A DNA stretch of 64,000 nucleotides from an uncultured PS1 clade bacterium (lineage in GTDB: Bacteria > Pseudomonadota > Alphaproteobacteria > RS24). The translations under genes and the position numbers were made by a program. Shown piece by piece: positions 34,008-42,057 of the stretch. The DNA lies in assembly GCA_902624095.1 (NCBI GenBank), contig CACNWB010000007.1, forward strand, positions 1 through 64,000. The letters run 5' to 3'. The notes below the pieces were generated by a model. It saw nothing but the letters and a program-made list of their open reading frames with translations, did no database searches and was not told the DNA's origin. Every line of letters starts with the position of its first letter. The first letter of the stretch is position 1.

Positions 34008-34264
34008 GGCATAATCCTCTCAGTGCGCGCGACACTAGCATTCGACACACAATTTGCAAGAGCTGACAGCATATGCAAATAGACAGCAGCTGAAGCAGAG
34101 CAACTTGCCCCGCCAACGGCCTGTGGAGAGGCACAGCATGCTCTACCGACATATCACACAATTTACCAAATCTACCTTTTCATCCATTTTCTGTTTCGCC
34201 GATGGATAGCGGGGTCTCCTAATGAATTTTTAAGGAGCTATACGAGGAATTTTTGATTTCCACC
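34008..34264. other. Intergenic boundary segment
   Basis: No gene or strong structure is visible. The segment separates core genes (ctaA, DUF2842) from the accessory genes beginning with the methyltransferase. I looked for a copy of the tRNA-Pro(GGG) 3' end here and did not see one. Confidence 0.4.
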
Positions 34265-35188
34265 CTATACTAGCGTAGTCGGCTCAAACCCCTCCTTGCG
34301 CAGCCTATCGTGCAAATGTGCTACATGAGCTGGACCCACCTCGCAGCAGCCACCAATAATTGTTGCGCCATGCTTCACCCACCCAAGCGCATGCTCGGTG
34401 TATACAACAGGAGTCAGATCTGTCCGAGCATCTAGGCTGTCAACCGTGGCACCCAAGACAAGGGGCTCCACTGATTTAAATGCATTAGCGTAGGCACCGA
34501 AGCGGAGACCGCAATCAGACAGCATTGTCAGCGCATTATCTATAGTTTCAGGAGATGAACAGTTGAGGCATATCGCATCGGCCCCGTTTTCGCCGAGCAC
34601 ATCAATTGCCCGAGCTAGCGGCTCCCCTGAACGAAGACTAATAGTCAAATCATCTTTGAGAGTTAGGCCCAAGAAACAATTTTGGCCCGCTGCCTTTAAA
34701 GCTGAAACAGCTGCCCTGGCCTCAGTAATGCTTGACATTGTTTCGACCAAGAAAACATCAACATAATCTGCCTGCGCGGCAATAATGCTGCAGTATTGAT
34801 CATAACAATCTTGGTAATTCTGATCCGCCGGAACATAGTAGCTTGCTATGAGTGGGGGTAATACCCCCGCGACGTTTACCGCTTTTTGATCGCCAGGCTC
34901 CGGAAAGGCCTCTGCAATCGCTTGACGAGCGAGCGATGTAGCAAGTTGGTGGATTTCAGAAAATCTGTCCGCCAACCCATACTGTGCGAGACGTGCCGAC
35001 GTAGCGCTATAATTATTGACAGTGATAACTCGGGCGCCAGCCCGTAGAAAATCTTTGTGAACAGCCACTACAATTTCGGGCTCCTCAATCATAACCTGCA
35101 CTGACCACAAGGGGTGGGAACTATCCCGCCCGGAACGCTTGTTAATTTCCTGTCCCAATCCACCGTCTAACAGGGCAATATCCTGCAT
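34265..35188 (-). CDS. mmuM: Homocysteine S-methyltransferase
   Basis: A 307-residue zinc methyltransferase of the MmuM/BHMT family. The zinc-ligand cysteines are in CLNCSS near residue 210 and in the C-terminal GGCCEVGPAH. The N-terminus LLDGGLGQEINKRSG is the usual first barrel strand. It moves a methyl group from S-methylmethionine or a similar sulfonium donor to homocysteine, giving methionine. No S-methylmethionine permease is adjacent. It follows the alternative oxidase gene by 69 bases on the same strand and may be co-transcribed. Donor specificity, possibly dimethylsulfonium compounds in a marine organism, is speculation. Confidence 0.88.
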   Translation of the reverse strand: MQDIALLDGGLGQEINKRSGRDSSHPLWSVQVMIEEPEIVVAVHKDFLRAGARVITVNNYSATSARLAQYGLADRFSEIHQLATSLARQAIAEAFPEPGDQKAVNVAGVLPPLIASYYVPADQNYQDCYDQYCSIIAAQADYVDVFLVETMSSITEARAAVSALKAAGQNCFLGLTLKDDLTISLRSGEPLARAIDVLGENGADAICLNCSSPETIDNALTMLSDCGLRFGAYANAFKSVEPLVLGATVDSLDARTDLTPVVYTEHALGWVKHGATIIGGCCEVGPAHVAHLHDRLRKEGFEPTTLV

Positions 35189-35257
35189 TTCAAAGCTACT
35201 TTCTAAGCAAAACCCAAGCTATTTAGCTGATTGGAGGCAAGATACTCTATGAGGGAT

Positions 35258-35923
35258 TCATCGTTGGGAGTTAACCGACGATGATGTCTCATTGCCAATT
35301 GGAATATCACAAACCTCGTCGCCCCTAAGCTCGCTTGCCATCCTGTGGTTAGTTCGACTGTGCCCCATCTCATCAGCCCGCACAGCCATCACGACGTCTG
35401 ACAAGCGAGCATTTGCCGGTAACTTATAATAATCCCTTGCGATTTTCGGTGCACCAACATTTTCAATTTCACCGTTTTGGATGCAATTGAGATACTCCGT
35501 GTAACTAATAACCGCCTGCTCCTCAAAATATCCTACCATTCGATGCGCGGTAGCTGGAAAAAAAACGTAGAGTGCAAAATAAAAGTGCCAAAAACAAAAC
35601 TGGGCTGCCAAAATCAGCCATCGCTCAAACATATTTGGCTGGGCGATCTCGACAAAGATCATCAAGTGCATCCGCTCGTTTTCAGCTTCATCAAGCAGCT
35701 CCTTTATCCACCCCTTCTCATCCTGCTTCATATGCCGAAGTGATTTTAGGTGGGTCCACATTCCCGCAACCATGCCAGGGACGCCAGCTATTGTTTCTAG
35801 CACCACGGCCCTGTGGCCGTACCTTTTTGAAAAAAAAGCGTCTGCAAATAGTCTAAAAAACATTGTCAGATACAGCGCAACTCTATCTGAATTCGAGTTT
35901 GGTCTAAAAGTTTCATTTTCCAT
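35258..35923 (-). CDS. aox: Alternative oxidase (cyanide-insensitive ubiquinol oxidase)
   Basis: A 221-residue bacterial AOX. The four-helix di-iron ligands are all present: Glu43 in LETIAGVPGMV, Glu83 and His86 in ENERMH, the YFEEQAVISYTEYL helix near residues 132-145, and Glu185 and His188 in RADEMGHS. NVGAPKIARDYY precedes the last helix, as in mitochondrial enzymes. It oxidises ubiquinol and reduces oxygen to water at the membrane without pumping protons, relieving over-reduction or bypassing inhibited cytochrome oxidases. The regulatory N-terminal cysteine of plant AOX is absent. It lies in an accessory segment beside mmuM. Confidence 0.93.
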   Translation of the reverse strand: MENETFRPNSNSDRVALYLTMFFRLFADAFFSKRYGHRAVVLETIAGVPGMVAGMWTHLKSLRHMKQDEKGWIKELLDEAENERMHLMIFVEIAQPNMFERWLILAAQFCFWHFYFALYVFFPATAHRMVGYFEEQAVISYTEYLNCIQNGEIENVGAPKIARDYYKLPANARLSDVVMAVRADEMGHSRTNHRMASELRGDEVCDIPIGNETSSSVNSQR

Positions 35924-36033
35924 AAGTTGGAGTTAGTCCTCGAGCGCAGTATTTACCAGATGAAATTTTGACGCAGTTAAGCCAGAAAAAACCGAATCGC
36001 CAATATACTCTTAGTCCAAAAAAGGAGATTATT

Positions 36034-36768
36034 GTGGCCGACGTTAAAAGCACCGTCACAGAGCTGGACGAAATTCGCTCTCGGAAATCAAAAAAACGCG
36101 CTGATAAGAATGACCAAGAAAAACGGGCTGACGAAGCCCACGCTTTTACAGTTCAGGCAACGTTTCATCGCAAGAGGGTTAATTATTTTGGCAGGCCATT
36201 TCGGACAAAAGACGACTTCGGGATAAATACAACAACAATTAGTCACTATTCACAATTTGGATTAGATATCTTTGGCGACATAAGGTTTGAAATAACCAAT
36301 CTGGTACATCCTAATAAATTATTTATTTCAGGGCTCCCAATTTATCCCTATTTCGGGGATCCTAGACTCCACGACCTTCCAATGAGGGATGCACAGTCAG
36401 CCATAACCGATAAAGCATCTAACCTTACCAATGGATTATCATGGGGCCACATCCAAAACGCTGAGTTTCTGTACTCGGACGGGGTAAATAAACCGTTTGC
36501 AGTATTCAATTTGTCAGAAAGAGATAGGCAGGTGTTAACTGAATCCGCTGCTTACAATGCCATTGTATTTTCAATGTTCTTTTCAGAAGAGATCCAGAAT
36601 TTCCATTCAAATACAGACGGTCTCGACTTTAATCTTGTTGCACAAGAGCCCGACGATGAGGCGGGAAGAACCACACAGACGCTGAGCGATTTTAGCATTC
36701 GCAGCACTCAGGAACGGTGCCCCTACATCTATTTTTGGGCTACTATTTATAGTTTAAGGGATCCGTAG
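36034..36768 (+). CDS. Unrecognised protein, 244 residues
   Basis: No family recognised. A GTG at 36034 preceded by AAAAAAGGAG at six bases is preferred to the ORF-track start at 35968. The first 45 residues are charged and probably coiled (EIRSRKSKKRADKNDQEKRADEA). A globular part follows with aromatic motifs such as HYSQFGLDIFGDIRFEITN, LPIYPYFGDPRL and CPYIYFWATIYSLRDP. No signal peptide or membrane segment is seen. Codon use is AT-richer than in core genes, and the gene sits in the segment next to tRNA-Pro(GGG), so recent acquisition is likely. Confidence 0.55.
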   Translation: MADVKSTVTELDEIRSRKSKKRADKNDQEKRADEAHAFTVQATFHRKRVNYFGRPFRTKDDFGINTTTISHYSQFGLDIFGDIRFEITNLVHPNKLFISGLPIYPYFGDPRLHDLPMRDAQSAITDKASNLTNGLSWGHIQNAEFLYSDGVNKPFAVFNLSERDRQVLTESAAYNAIVFSMFFSEEIQNFHSNTDGLDFNLVAQEPDDEAGRTTQTLSDFSIRSTQERCPYIYFWATIYSLRDP

Positions 36769-36867
36769 GACCGTAGGAGGTGGTCAGTACTTTTTTGTTT
36801 CGATACTTGTTTGCAACTGATAGCAACAATTACTTCGCGCTTTTGAATAAAACTGGCTTTCAGTGTA

Positions 36868-36896
36868 TTGACAAAAGATAAAGTCGGAGATAAACC
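36868..36896 (+). promoter_or_regulatory. Possible promoter upstream of the 103-residue ORF
   Basis: TTGACA (36868-36873) and TAAACC (36891-36896) are separated by 17 bp. The -35 is a consensus match and the -10 is weak. A GGGCC-TTG-GGCCC hairpin (36946-36958) lies between it and the start codon at 36998. Confidence 0.4.
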
Positions 36897-36997
36897 CGCA
36901 TCATGACTTTGTAAGAGTTCTCCAAACAGATTTCTTTGTGATCAAGGGCCTTGGGCCCCGATTGCTGTTGTTTGAAATCTGAATAGGAGAACTTGGT

Positions 36998-37309
36998 ATG
37001 ACATCGTCGTATTCAAAAGGCTTCGGCCGAATTGCTTTTCTTGGCAACGAAAAGTTTGACCACCTGATAAGAAAATCTGAAACACGCTGGTGTTCGAGTG
37101 AGCAGATGGTGAAAGAACTTTTGATTGCTACAATTAGCGATCAAAATGGAATTGATCGCAGAATAATTGAAAGCTCTGAGGTTTGCTTAGAAGGCAATAT
37201 TTACTTACGGCTTAGAGAAAACCCTGCCAATAATCGCCACCTAAAAAAACGACAAAATGGTGCCGCCAGAGGAAAGCAATCGAACTTTCCAAAGCGACTT
37301 CTTAAATAA
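36998..37309 (+). CDS. Unrecognised small basic protein
   Basis: A 103-residue ORF with a good ribosome site (TAGGAG, nine bases before the ATG). The N-terminal half is mixed alpha/beta (FGRIAFLGNEKFDHLIRKSE, EQMVKELLIATISDQ), and the last 30 residues are strongly basic (HLKKRQNGAARGKQ...PKRLLK), suggesting nucleic-acid contact. I recognise no family. It lies alone in the accessory segment. Confidence 0.5.
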   Translation: MTSSYSKGFGRIAFLGNEKFDHLIRKSETRWCSSEQMVKELLIATISDQNGIDRRIIESSEVCLEGNIYLRLRENPANNRHLKKRQNGAARGKQSNFPKRLLK

Positions 37310-37438
37310 TAATGATCGTTTTAAAGGAATAGAATAGAGAGATGAGACCGACGCTTTAATAAAAGACGGGAAGGGTTTAAAGGTGTTCTAGTCATTCGGC
37401 GATTTCTCGAAAAAGAGACTGGAACTTAATTAGAGGTG

Positions 37439-37467
37439 TTGGGAGCGGGATATTATCCTGCTCCCAA
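37439..37467. other. Stable 13-bp hairpin
   Basis: TTGGGAGCGGGAT-ATT-ATCCTGCTCCCAA pairs over 13 positions with one G-T wobble and a 3-nt loop. No T-run follows on either strand, so it is not a standard terminator. It could be an mRNA 3' stabiliser for the 36998 gene, a recombination site or part of a small RNA. Confidence 0.45.
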
Positions 37468-37642
37468 TCACAATATGTCCTTCAGAAATATTGAGTTGTT
37501 GATCGCTATCAAATTGGTCATGCTTGAACGCGTCAATGTGCAGACATTTAAGGGTCACCGATGTGCTAGGGCAAATTAGATAGGGCCTCCAACAAGTAAA
37601 TTTCTATTTATCTTCGATCTCTAATACGCTATGCATCTATTT

Positions 37643-37707
37643 AGGCATTTAATCACCAACTTGTGCGCCCTGGCATCCCGCCTAAAGCACTAAAGCGGAG
37701 AACACCA
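37643..37707 (+). repeat. 65-nt duplicated gene leader, copy 1
   Basis: This sequence runs to the base before the ATG at 37708 and is repeated before the ATG at 38197 with 59 of 65 positions identical and no gaps. It begins AGGCATTTAATCACCAAC and ends with the ribosome-site part AAAGCGGAGAACA. An internal tandem CTAAAGCA-CTAAAGCG lies near the 3' end. Confidence 0.85.
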
Positions 37708-38097
37708 ATGACAAATATTGTCGATTTCCCAGAAATTGAAGTAAACCCAGAGACGCTTCCGCGCCAGAGAGTATTTTACGTTGGCTACAGATATGTAGGA
37801 CCAATGCTATGCCAGGACGTGCAAAATCTCTATCTAAAGCGAAAGGGCGTAAAAAATGGCAAACGGTGGTGGGCGATTATTACCTACACTACCCTCGATG
37901 AATACAGCTCAAAGACATATTCATTCGAACTAGAGGAATGCTCCGAAAATCATGTTCCCGATATGCTAGAGAGGTTTGAACTCGATGGTGAAGTCAGCAT
38001 TTCTGATCTCAGAAAAATGGGGTGGCGGGGCAGACACCGAGCCCAAATAGTTCAGTTAGGCGCGGAGCAGGGAGACCTGTTCAAAGAGCGGCATTAG
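37708..38097 (+). CDS. Unrecognised protein behind duplicated leader (gene A)
   Basis: A 129-residue cytoplasmic-looking protein starting MTNIVDFPEIEVNPET. CGGAG eight bases upstream fixes the start; the ORF-track GTG start lies inside the duplicated leader. It has a Trp/Tyr-rich middle (GKRWWAIITYTTLDEYSS) and a C-terminus with KMGWRGRHRAQIV. No family is recognised. It shares its 65-nt leader with the next gene but not its protein sequence, so the two are probably co-regulated parts of one accessory set. Confidence 0.55.
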   Translation: MTNIVDFPEIEVNPETLPRQRVFYVGYRYVGPMLCQDVQNLYLKRKGVKNGKRWWAIITYTTLDEYSSKTYSFELEECSENHVPDMLERFELDGEVSISDLRKMGWRGRHRAQIVQLGAEQGDLFKERH

Positions 38098-38131
38098 GGG
38101 CACTGAGAGCTAAAGACCTCCGAATATTTCA

Positions 38132-38196
38132 AGGCATTTAATCACCAACTTGTGCGCCTTGGCATCCTGCCTAAAGTACTAAAGCGGAGAACAATC
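38132..38196 (+). repeat. 65-nt duplicated gene leader, copy 2
   Basis: Second copy of the leader at 37643-37707 (59/65 identical), ending at the ATG of the next gene. Differences are scattered single bases plus three next to the start codon. Confidence 0.85.
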
Positions 38197-38811
38197 ATGA
38201 CACACATTGAAAAATTTGATCTCGGTTTTCGGCCGACAACGTATTTTTCGCCTGAGATTCTTACAAAACATCAAATCTCGCAGATAAAAGATGAGCTTGT
38301 GCGAAGACATCTTTTAGATCTTTATGAATCGGCAGACTTCGATCAAATAGATGAGGTTTTAAAATCACATCAGCAGAATGGGGACCAGTACGGTGCCATT
38401 CATCCTGCGTTTATGGGCGGTCAGTATCTCCCCGACCTGGAAAAGAATGAAATGGAAATAGCCAGGTTAATGATACGATCAGTTACATACGATATCACCG
38501 CTTTGTATGCGCGATTTGAAAAAGGCAAAATCCATTATCGCATGGCCGACGAGTATGAGGGAGAGACATTAGTTGAACCTACAAGTCTGGTTTCAGACAA
38601 GCCCCTGTCACTCGGCGAAATGCGCGGATTCTTCCTATCATCCTATTCATTACTCGAGTGTTTGGAATGGAACGATATGTTTTGGGAAAATGGTAGAGCA
38701 GAGGCGCTAGACTTTTTCAAAGCATCCTCAGATTTTTATCCCGGTTTCCATGAGAGCTGTGTAGCTATTGTAGAACACAAATTCGATGAGATTGCTGCTG
38801 AGCAAAACTAG
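38197..38811 (+). CDS. Unrecognised protein behind duplicated leader (gene B)
   Basis: A 204-residue acidic protein starting MTHIEKFDLGFRPTTYFSPE, with CGGAG upstream. It is mostly helical by eye, with charged stretches (HQISQIKDELVRRHLLDLYE) and an aromatic part LLECLEWNDMFWENGRAEALDFF. No signal or membrane segment and no known family. It follows gene A by about 100 bases and is the last gene before tRNA-Pro(GGG). Confidence 0.55.
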   Translation: MTHIEKFDLGFRPTTYFSPEILTKHQISQIKDELVRRHLLDLYESADFDQIDEVLKSHQQNGDQYGAIHPAFMGGQYLPDLEKNEMEIARLMIRSVTYDITALYARFEKGKIHYRMADEYEGETLVEPTSLVSDKPLSLGEMRGFFLSSYSLLECLEWNDMFWENGRAEALDFFKASSDFYPGFHESCVAIVEHKFDEIAAEQN

Positions 38812-38826
38812 GAATAAAACTCTAGT

Positions 38827-38879
38827 GTCTCGATTTACCCAAGCGGGCAATCTCTCGATAGTTAGGTAATTTTCGAGAC
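38827..38879. other. Imperfect inverted repeat downstream of gene B
   Basis: GTCTCGA (38827-38833) pairs with TCGAGAC (38873-38879), and the inner parts ATTTACC and GGTAATT also pair. The loop is about 25 nt. It may be a 3' structure of gene B or part of the island edge. Confidence 0.3.
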
Positions 38880-39051
38880 GCGCGTGCCTATCTCTGTACT
38901 GGTTTAGGGAATCAATTTATTCCCTTCCTCATTGTGCTCTAACCAAACTACACCGAGGAACATTGCTAACATCATCAGTACCCAAAGCGTTTTTTGGCAA
39001 GTGATGAAATTTACACCATCTCTTTTGATATAATAATAACATAAGGTTAAG

Positions 39052-39128
39052 TGGTCGGAGCGGCGGGATTTGAACCCACGACCCCTTGTCCCCCAGACAA
39101 GTGCGCTACCGGGCTGCGCTACGCTCCG
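39052..39128 (-). tRNA. tRNA-Pro (anticodon GGG)
   Basis: A 77-nt cloverleaf with encoded CCA. The acceptor is CGGAGCG/CGCTCCG, the anticodon arm is CTTGT-CTGGGGG-ACAAG with GGG in the loop, and the T-arm has GGTTCAAATCC. Its 3' end points toward the accessory genes at 34-39 kb. Confidence 0.95.
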
Positions 39129-39174
39129 ACAATGACGGTTTTAGGAGGTTTCCGATTTATTGGCAAGCAGGCCC

Positions 39175-39570
39175 TTAGCCTGCTTCGTCACCGAGCAAAC
39201 GATGGCGGATTTTGCCCAGTTGATCACGGGCGGCAGACAATTGGTCGCGTTGCGGCTTGGTCAGTCCAGCCCCATTGCCCAGCAGGGCACTGGCACCTTC
39301 GACGCGTGCGCGCACATAATCGGCACCATGGTCTTTGATAATTTTTTGCACACCCTTTATCGTCAGTCCATCTTCGTGCAACAGACATTGAATGCCCGCA
39401 ATCACCTGCACATCCTCGGGGCGGTAAAACCGCCGACCAGCGGCGCGCTTCAATGGCTGGATGATATCGAACTTTGTTTCCCAGAAACGCAGGACATGGG
39501 TTTCCACATTCAAGGAACGCGCTACTTCACTGATACTACGAAAAGCGGTTTCGGATTTCTCTTCAGACAT
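39175..39570 (-). CDS. MerR-family transcriptional regulator
   Basis: A 131-residue regulator with an N-terminal MerR winged helix ([17 protein letters not shown]-like [22 protein letters not shown]) and the wing RRFYRPEDV. The C-terminal half is helical and lacks the metal-binding cysteines of MerR/CueR, so the signal is unknown. The gene directly downstream of ihfA is a conserved arrangement in Alphaproteobacteria. The ATG at 39570 is used; the ORF-track start is a GTG five codons upstream. Confidence 0.88.
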   Translation of the reverse strand: MSEEKSETAFRSISEVARSLNVETHVLRFWETKFDIIQPLKRAAGRRFYRPEDVQVIAGIQCLLHEDGLTIKGVQKIIKDHGADYVRARVEGASALLGNGAGLTKPQRDQLSAARDQLGKIRHRLLGDEAG

Positions 39571-39592
39571 TTGAAAGCTGACCACGCATTAT

Positions 39593-39901
39593 TCAGTCAG
39601 ACAGGCCCGCCAATTTATTTATTTTCGACTTCAGCACATGGCTGGCACGAAAGGTAAGTACACGGCGCGGATCGATCGGCACTTCTTCTCCCGTTTTCGG
39701 ATTGCGCCCGACCCGACCATTTTTATGGCGCACCATAAACGACCCGAAGGAAGACAACTTCACCGCCTCGCCTTTCACCAGCGCGTCGGAGATTTCGGTA
39801 ATGACGCTTTCGACAATTTGCGTGGATTCACTTCTCGACAAACCAATCTCATTATAAACCGCCTCGCTGAGATCTGCCCGAGTTACCGTCTTGCCAGTCA
39901 T
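39593..39901 (-). CDS. ihfA: Integration host factor alpha subunit
   Basis: A 102-residue HU/IHF DNA-bending protein. It has [20 protein letters not shown], then [30 protein letters not shown], the beta-arm region that inserts into the minor groove. The start [10 protein letters not shown] at 39901 has GAGGG four bases upstream, giving the family's usual length; the ORF track begins at an upstream TTG. It partners IhfB in nucleoid structure and recombination. Confidence 0.95.
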   Translation of the reverse strand: MTGKTVTRADLSEAVYNEIGLSRSESTQIVESVITEISDALVKGEAVKLSSFGSFMVRHKNGRVGRNPKTGEEVPIDPRRVLTFRASHVLKSKINKLAGLSD

Positions 39902-39924
39902 AGTGCCCTCGTTTAATTCCAAAA

Positions 39925-39953
39925 TTTAACCACATAGAGTTAAATATGTGCAA
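39925..39953 (-). promoter_or_regulatory. Likely promoter of ihfA-merR
   Basis: On the minus strand TTGCAC (39953-39948) and GTTAAA (39930-39925) are 17 bp apart, about 24 bp before the ihfA start codon. CACATA and TATGTG within the spacer form a 6-bp inverted repeat that could be an operator. Confidence 0.45.
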
Positions 39954-39976
39954 GAGAATAGTGGCCCAAAATTGCT

Positions 39977-40948
39977 TTAAGACCAACGAATTAAATTCGC
40001 ACCCCAGCTCAACCCGCCGCCCATGGCTTCTGTCATCACCAGGTCACCAGCATTGATCTGGCGATTTTGAACGGCCTCATTCAGCGCCAGCGGAATGGAA
40101 GCGGCGGAGGTGTTGGCATGATGGTCGACCGTCAAAATGGTTTTTTCCAGCGGTAGGCCGATTTTACGCGCCACGCCATCGATGATTCGTTTATTGGCCT
40201 GATGCGGCACGAACCAGTCAATGTCGCTCACGTCGAGCTCGGCCATATCAAGCAAAGTGCACACGGCTTCGGAAATATTCGTCACCGCATGTCGGTAAAC
40301 TTCGCGGCCCTGCATGTGAATCTTGGCGTCTCTGGCGGCGGCATTGGCACTGCCCGTCGCATAGAGCAAATCACTATATTGACCTTCAGAACGAATGTAA
40401 TTTTTGATTACATGGGGCCCATCGTCACCAACGTCTTCGGCACTCAGAACAATGGCACCGGCGCCATCGCCAAAAAGTACTGCCGTGCTGCGGTCTTGCC
40501 AGTCCAACAGGCGTGTCATGAGTTCGGCCCCGATCAGCAAAGCGCCATTGGCTTGCCTGGTCTCAAGCATGGCTGTAACGAGACTCATGCCATAGACGAA
40601 CCCCGAACACGCCGCCTGAACATCAAACGCCGCACCATGCGATGAGCCCAGTTTGTGCTGAACAACAGAGGCCGTTGCCGGAAACGCGAAATCTGGCGTC
40701 GAGGTGGCAACTACAATCAAATCAATATCGGCAATATCCATGCCCGCATGTGCCAGCGCATTTTGCGCCGCAATGACACCAAGGTCCGACGCCATAACAC
40801 TGTCTTCGGCCTGATGGCGCTGGTGAATGCCTGAACGCGACACAATCCACTCGTCGCTTGTATTCATAATCTCGGCGAGGTCCGCGTTCGAAAGAACTTT
40901 GTCGGGGACATATCCCCCAATACCTCTTACCTGCGCTTTTCTTGCCAT
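39977..40948 (-). CDS. fabH: 3-oxoacyl-ACP synthase III
   Basis: A 323-residue KAS III. The catalytic cysteine is in VQAACSGFVYG near residue 112, His in VPHQANKRIIDG near residue 247, and Asn in VDHHANTSAASIPLA near residue 277. It condenses acetyl-CoA with malonyl-ACP to start fatty acid synthesis. It follows plsX by three bases, the usual pairing. Confidence 0.96.
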   Translation of the reverse strand: MARKAQVRGIGGYVPDKVLSNADLAEIMNTSDEWIVSRSGIHQRHQAEDSVMASDLGVIAAQNALAHAGMDIADIDLIVVATSTPDFAFPATASVVQHKLGSSHGAAFDVQAACSGFVYGMSLVTAMLETRQANGALLIGAELMTRLLDWQDRSTAVLFGDGAGAIVLSAEDVGDDGPHVIKNYIRSEGQYSDLLYATGSANAAARDAKIHMQGREVYRHAVTNISEAVCTLLDMAELDVSDIDWFVPHQANKRIIDGVARKIGLPLEKTILTVDHHANTSAASIPLALNEAVQNRQINAGDLVMTEAMGGGLSWGANLIRWS

Positions 40949-40951
40949 TTT

Positions 40952-41995
40952 TTAATCCAATGTCTGAGCCCAAGCATCGTCGAGCAATATTTGCATCTTC
41001 TCGATATCTGCCGCAATAGTGTTTGAGATATCGGCATCAACCACATCGATTGCCACGCTGACAGCCGAGGCGAAACCGCCAGCATCAGCACCTCCATGGC
41101 TTTTTACAACAATACCATTCAAACCCAAAAATATACCGCCATTTGCGCCATTCGGATCCATGCGCTGCTGCAGGTTTTTGAACGCAGAACGGGCGAAAAC
41201 ATAACCCAGTCGCGAAAAAACTGAGCCGCCCATCGCCTGACGCAGATATTCGGCTATCTGGCGCGCTGTGCCCTCGGCTGTTTTAAGCGCTATATTGCCG
41301 GTAAAGCCATCTGTGACAATGACGTCGGCGTCGCCACGCCCAATCCCGTCACCTTCGATAAATCCGGTAAAATTCAATTCTGAGCGCGCCAGTATCTCGG
41401 CCGCTTCGCGCACGCTGTCAGTGCCTTTCACATCTTCGACGCCGATGTTCAACAGGCCAATTGTCGGGTTTGATATATCAAAAATCGCGCGCCCATAAGC
41501 CGCCCCCATCACCGCAAACTGTGCATATTGCGATGCCGGCCCGCCAATAGTTGCGCCAACATCGAGCACAACACTGCGGCCTCTGACAGTCGGCCAGACG
41601 GCCACAATCGCCGGTCGTTCAATGCCAGGCAATGTGCGTAGCGCAACTTTGGACATCGCCATTAAAGCACCCGTATTGCCGGCGGAAATACATGCCTGCG
41701 CCGCGCCGGATTTAACCGCCTCAATGGCCTGCCACATACTGCTAACCTTGCGCCCCTGGCGCAAGGCAATGCTGGGTTTAGCGTCCATCGCAACCGACAT
41801 ATCGCAATGCGTGAAGGTGCTGGCGGCTTCAACACGCGGCCTGCGGGCCAGTTCCGGCCCGACTAGCTCCTCATTGCCGAAAAGCCGAAACCGCGCATCC
41901 GAACGCTGCGCGAGCGCCTTTTCGATCCCGTCCAGGATAACCTTCGGGCCATGGTCACCGCCCATGACATCGACAGAAATAACGGGGTACGCCAT
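40952..41995 (-). CDS. plsX: Phosphate acyltransferase PlsX
   Basis: A 347-residue enzyme making acyl-phosphate from acyl-ACP for phospholipid synthesis. It opens [18 protein letters not shown], then [12 protein letters not shown] and [18 protein letters not shown]. The ATG at 41995 was chosen for the conserved start and nearby AGGGGG; the ORF track starts five codons earlier. It lies between the DUF177 gene and fabH. Confidence 0.95.
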   Translation of the reverse strand: MAYPVISVDVMGGDHGPKVILDGIEKALAQRSDARFRLFGNEELVGPELARRPRVEAASTFTHCDMSVAMDAKPSIALRQGRKVSSMWQAIEAVKSGAAQACISAGNTGALMAMSKVALRTLPGIERPAIVAVWPTVRGRSVVLDVGATIGGPASQYAQFAVMGAAYGRAIFDISNPTIGLLNIGVEDVKGTDSVREAAEILARSELNFTGFIEGDGIGRGDADVIVTDGFTGNIALKTAEGTARQIAEYLRQAMGGSVFSRLGYVFARSAFKNLQQRMDPNGANGGIFLGLNGIVVKSHGGADAGGFASAVSVAIDVVDADISNTIAADIEKMQILLDDAWAQTLD

Positions 41996-42057
41996 ATTCC
42001 CCCTAACCAAATATTAGAACTAAATCCGGTAATGGATGCGACAATTCGTTGCGAATA

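Larger units (their letters stand above)
37310..37707. other. Non-coding stretch with strong hairpin and duplicated leader
   Basis: About 400 bp without a credible gene. It holds the hairpin at 37439-37467 and the first copy of the 65-nt leader (37643-37707). The rest is AT-rich and shows no other structure. Confidence 0.5.

Noticed and set aside
34008-34264. attL/attR repeat matching the tRNA-Pro(GGG) 3' end
   Set aside because: No copy of the tRNA 3' end was found by eye here or elsewhere near the island edge.
37663-37707. N-terminal extension of gene A (and the equivalent in gene B) given by the ORF track
   Set aside because: It is translated from the duplicated leader; most differences between the two copies change amino acids, and good ribosome sites precede the later ATGs.
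37708-38811. Toxin-antitoxin pair
   Set aside because: The two genes are adjacent and co-regulated, but they are separated by about 100 nt with their own leaders, are larger than typical and show no TA motif.
37310-39051. CRISPR array
   Set aside because: The only repeats are two gene leaders about 490 nt apart; there are no regularly spaced short repeats and no cas genes.
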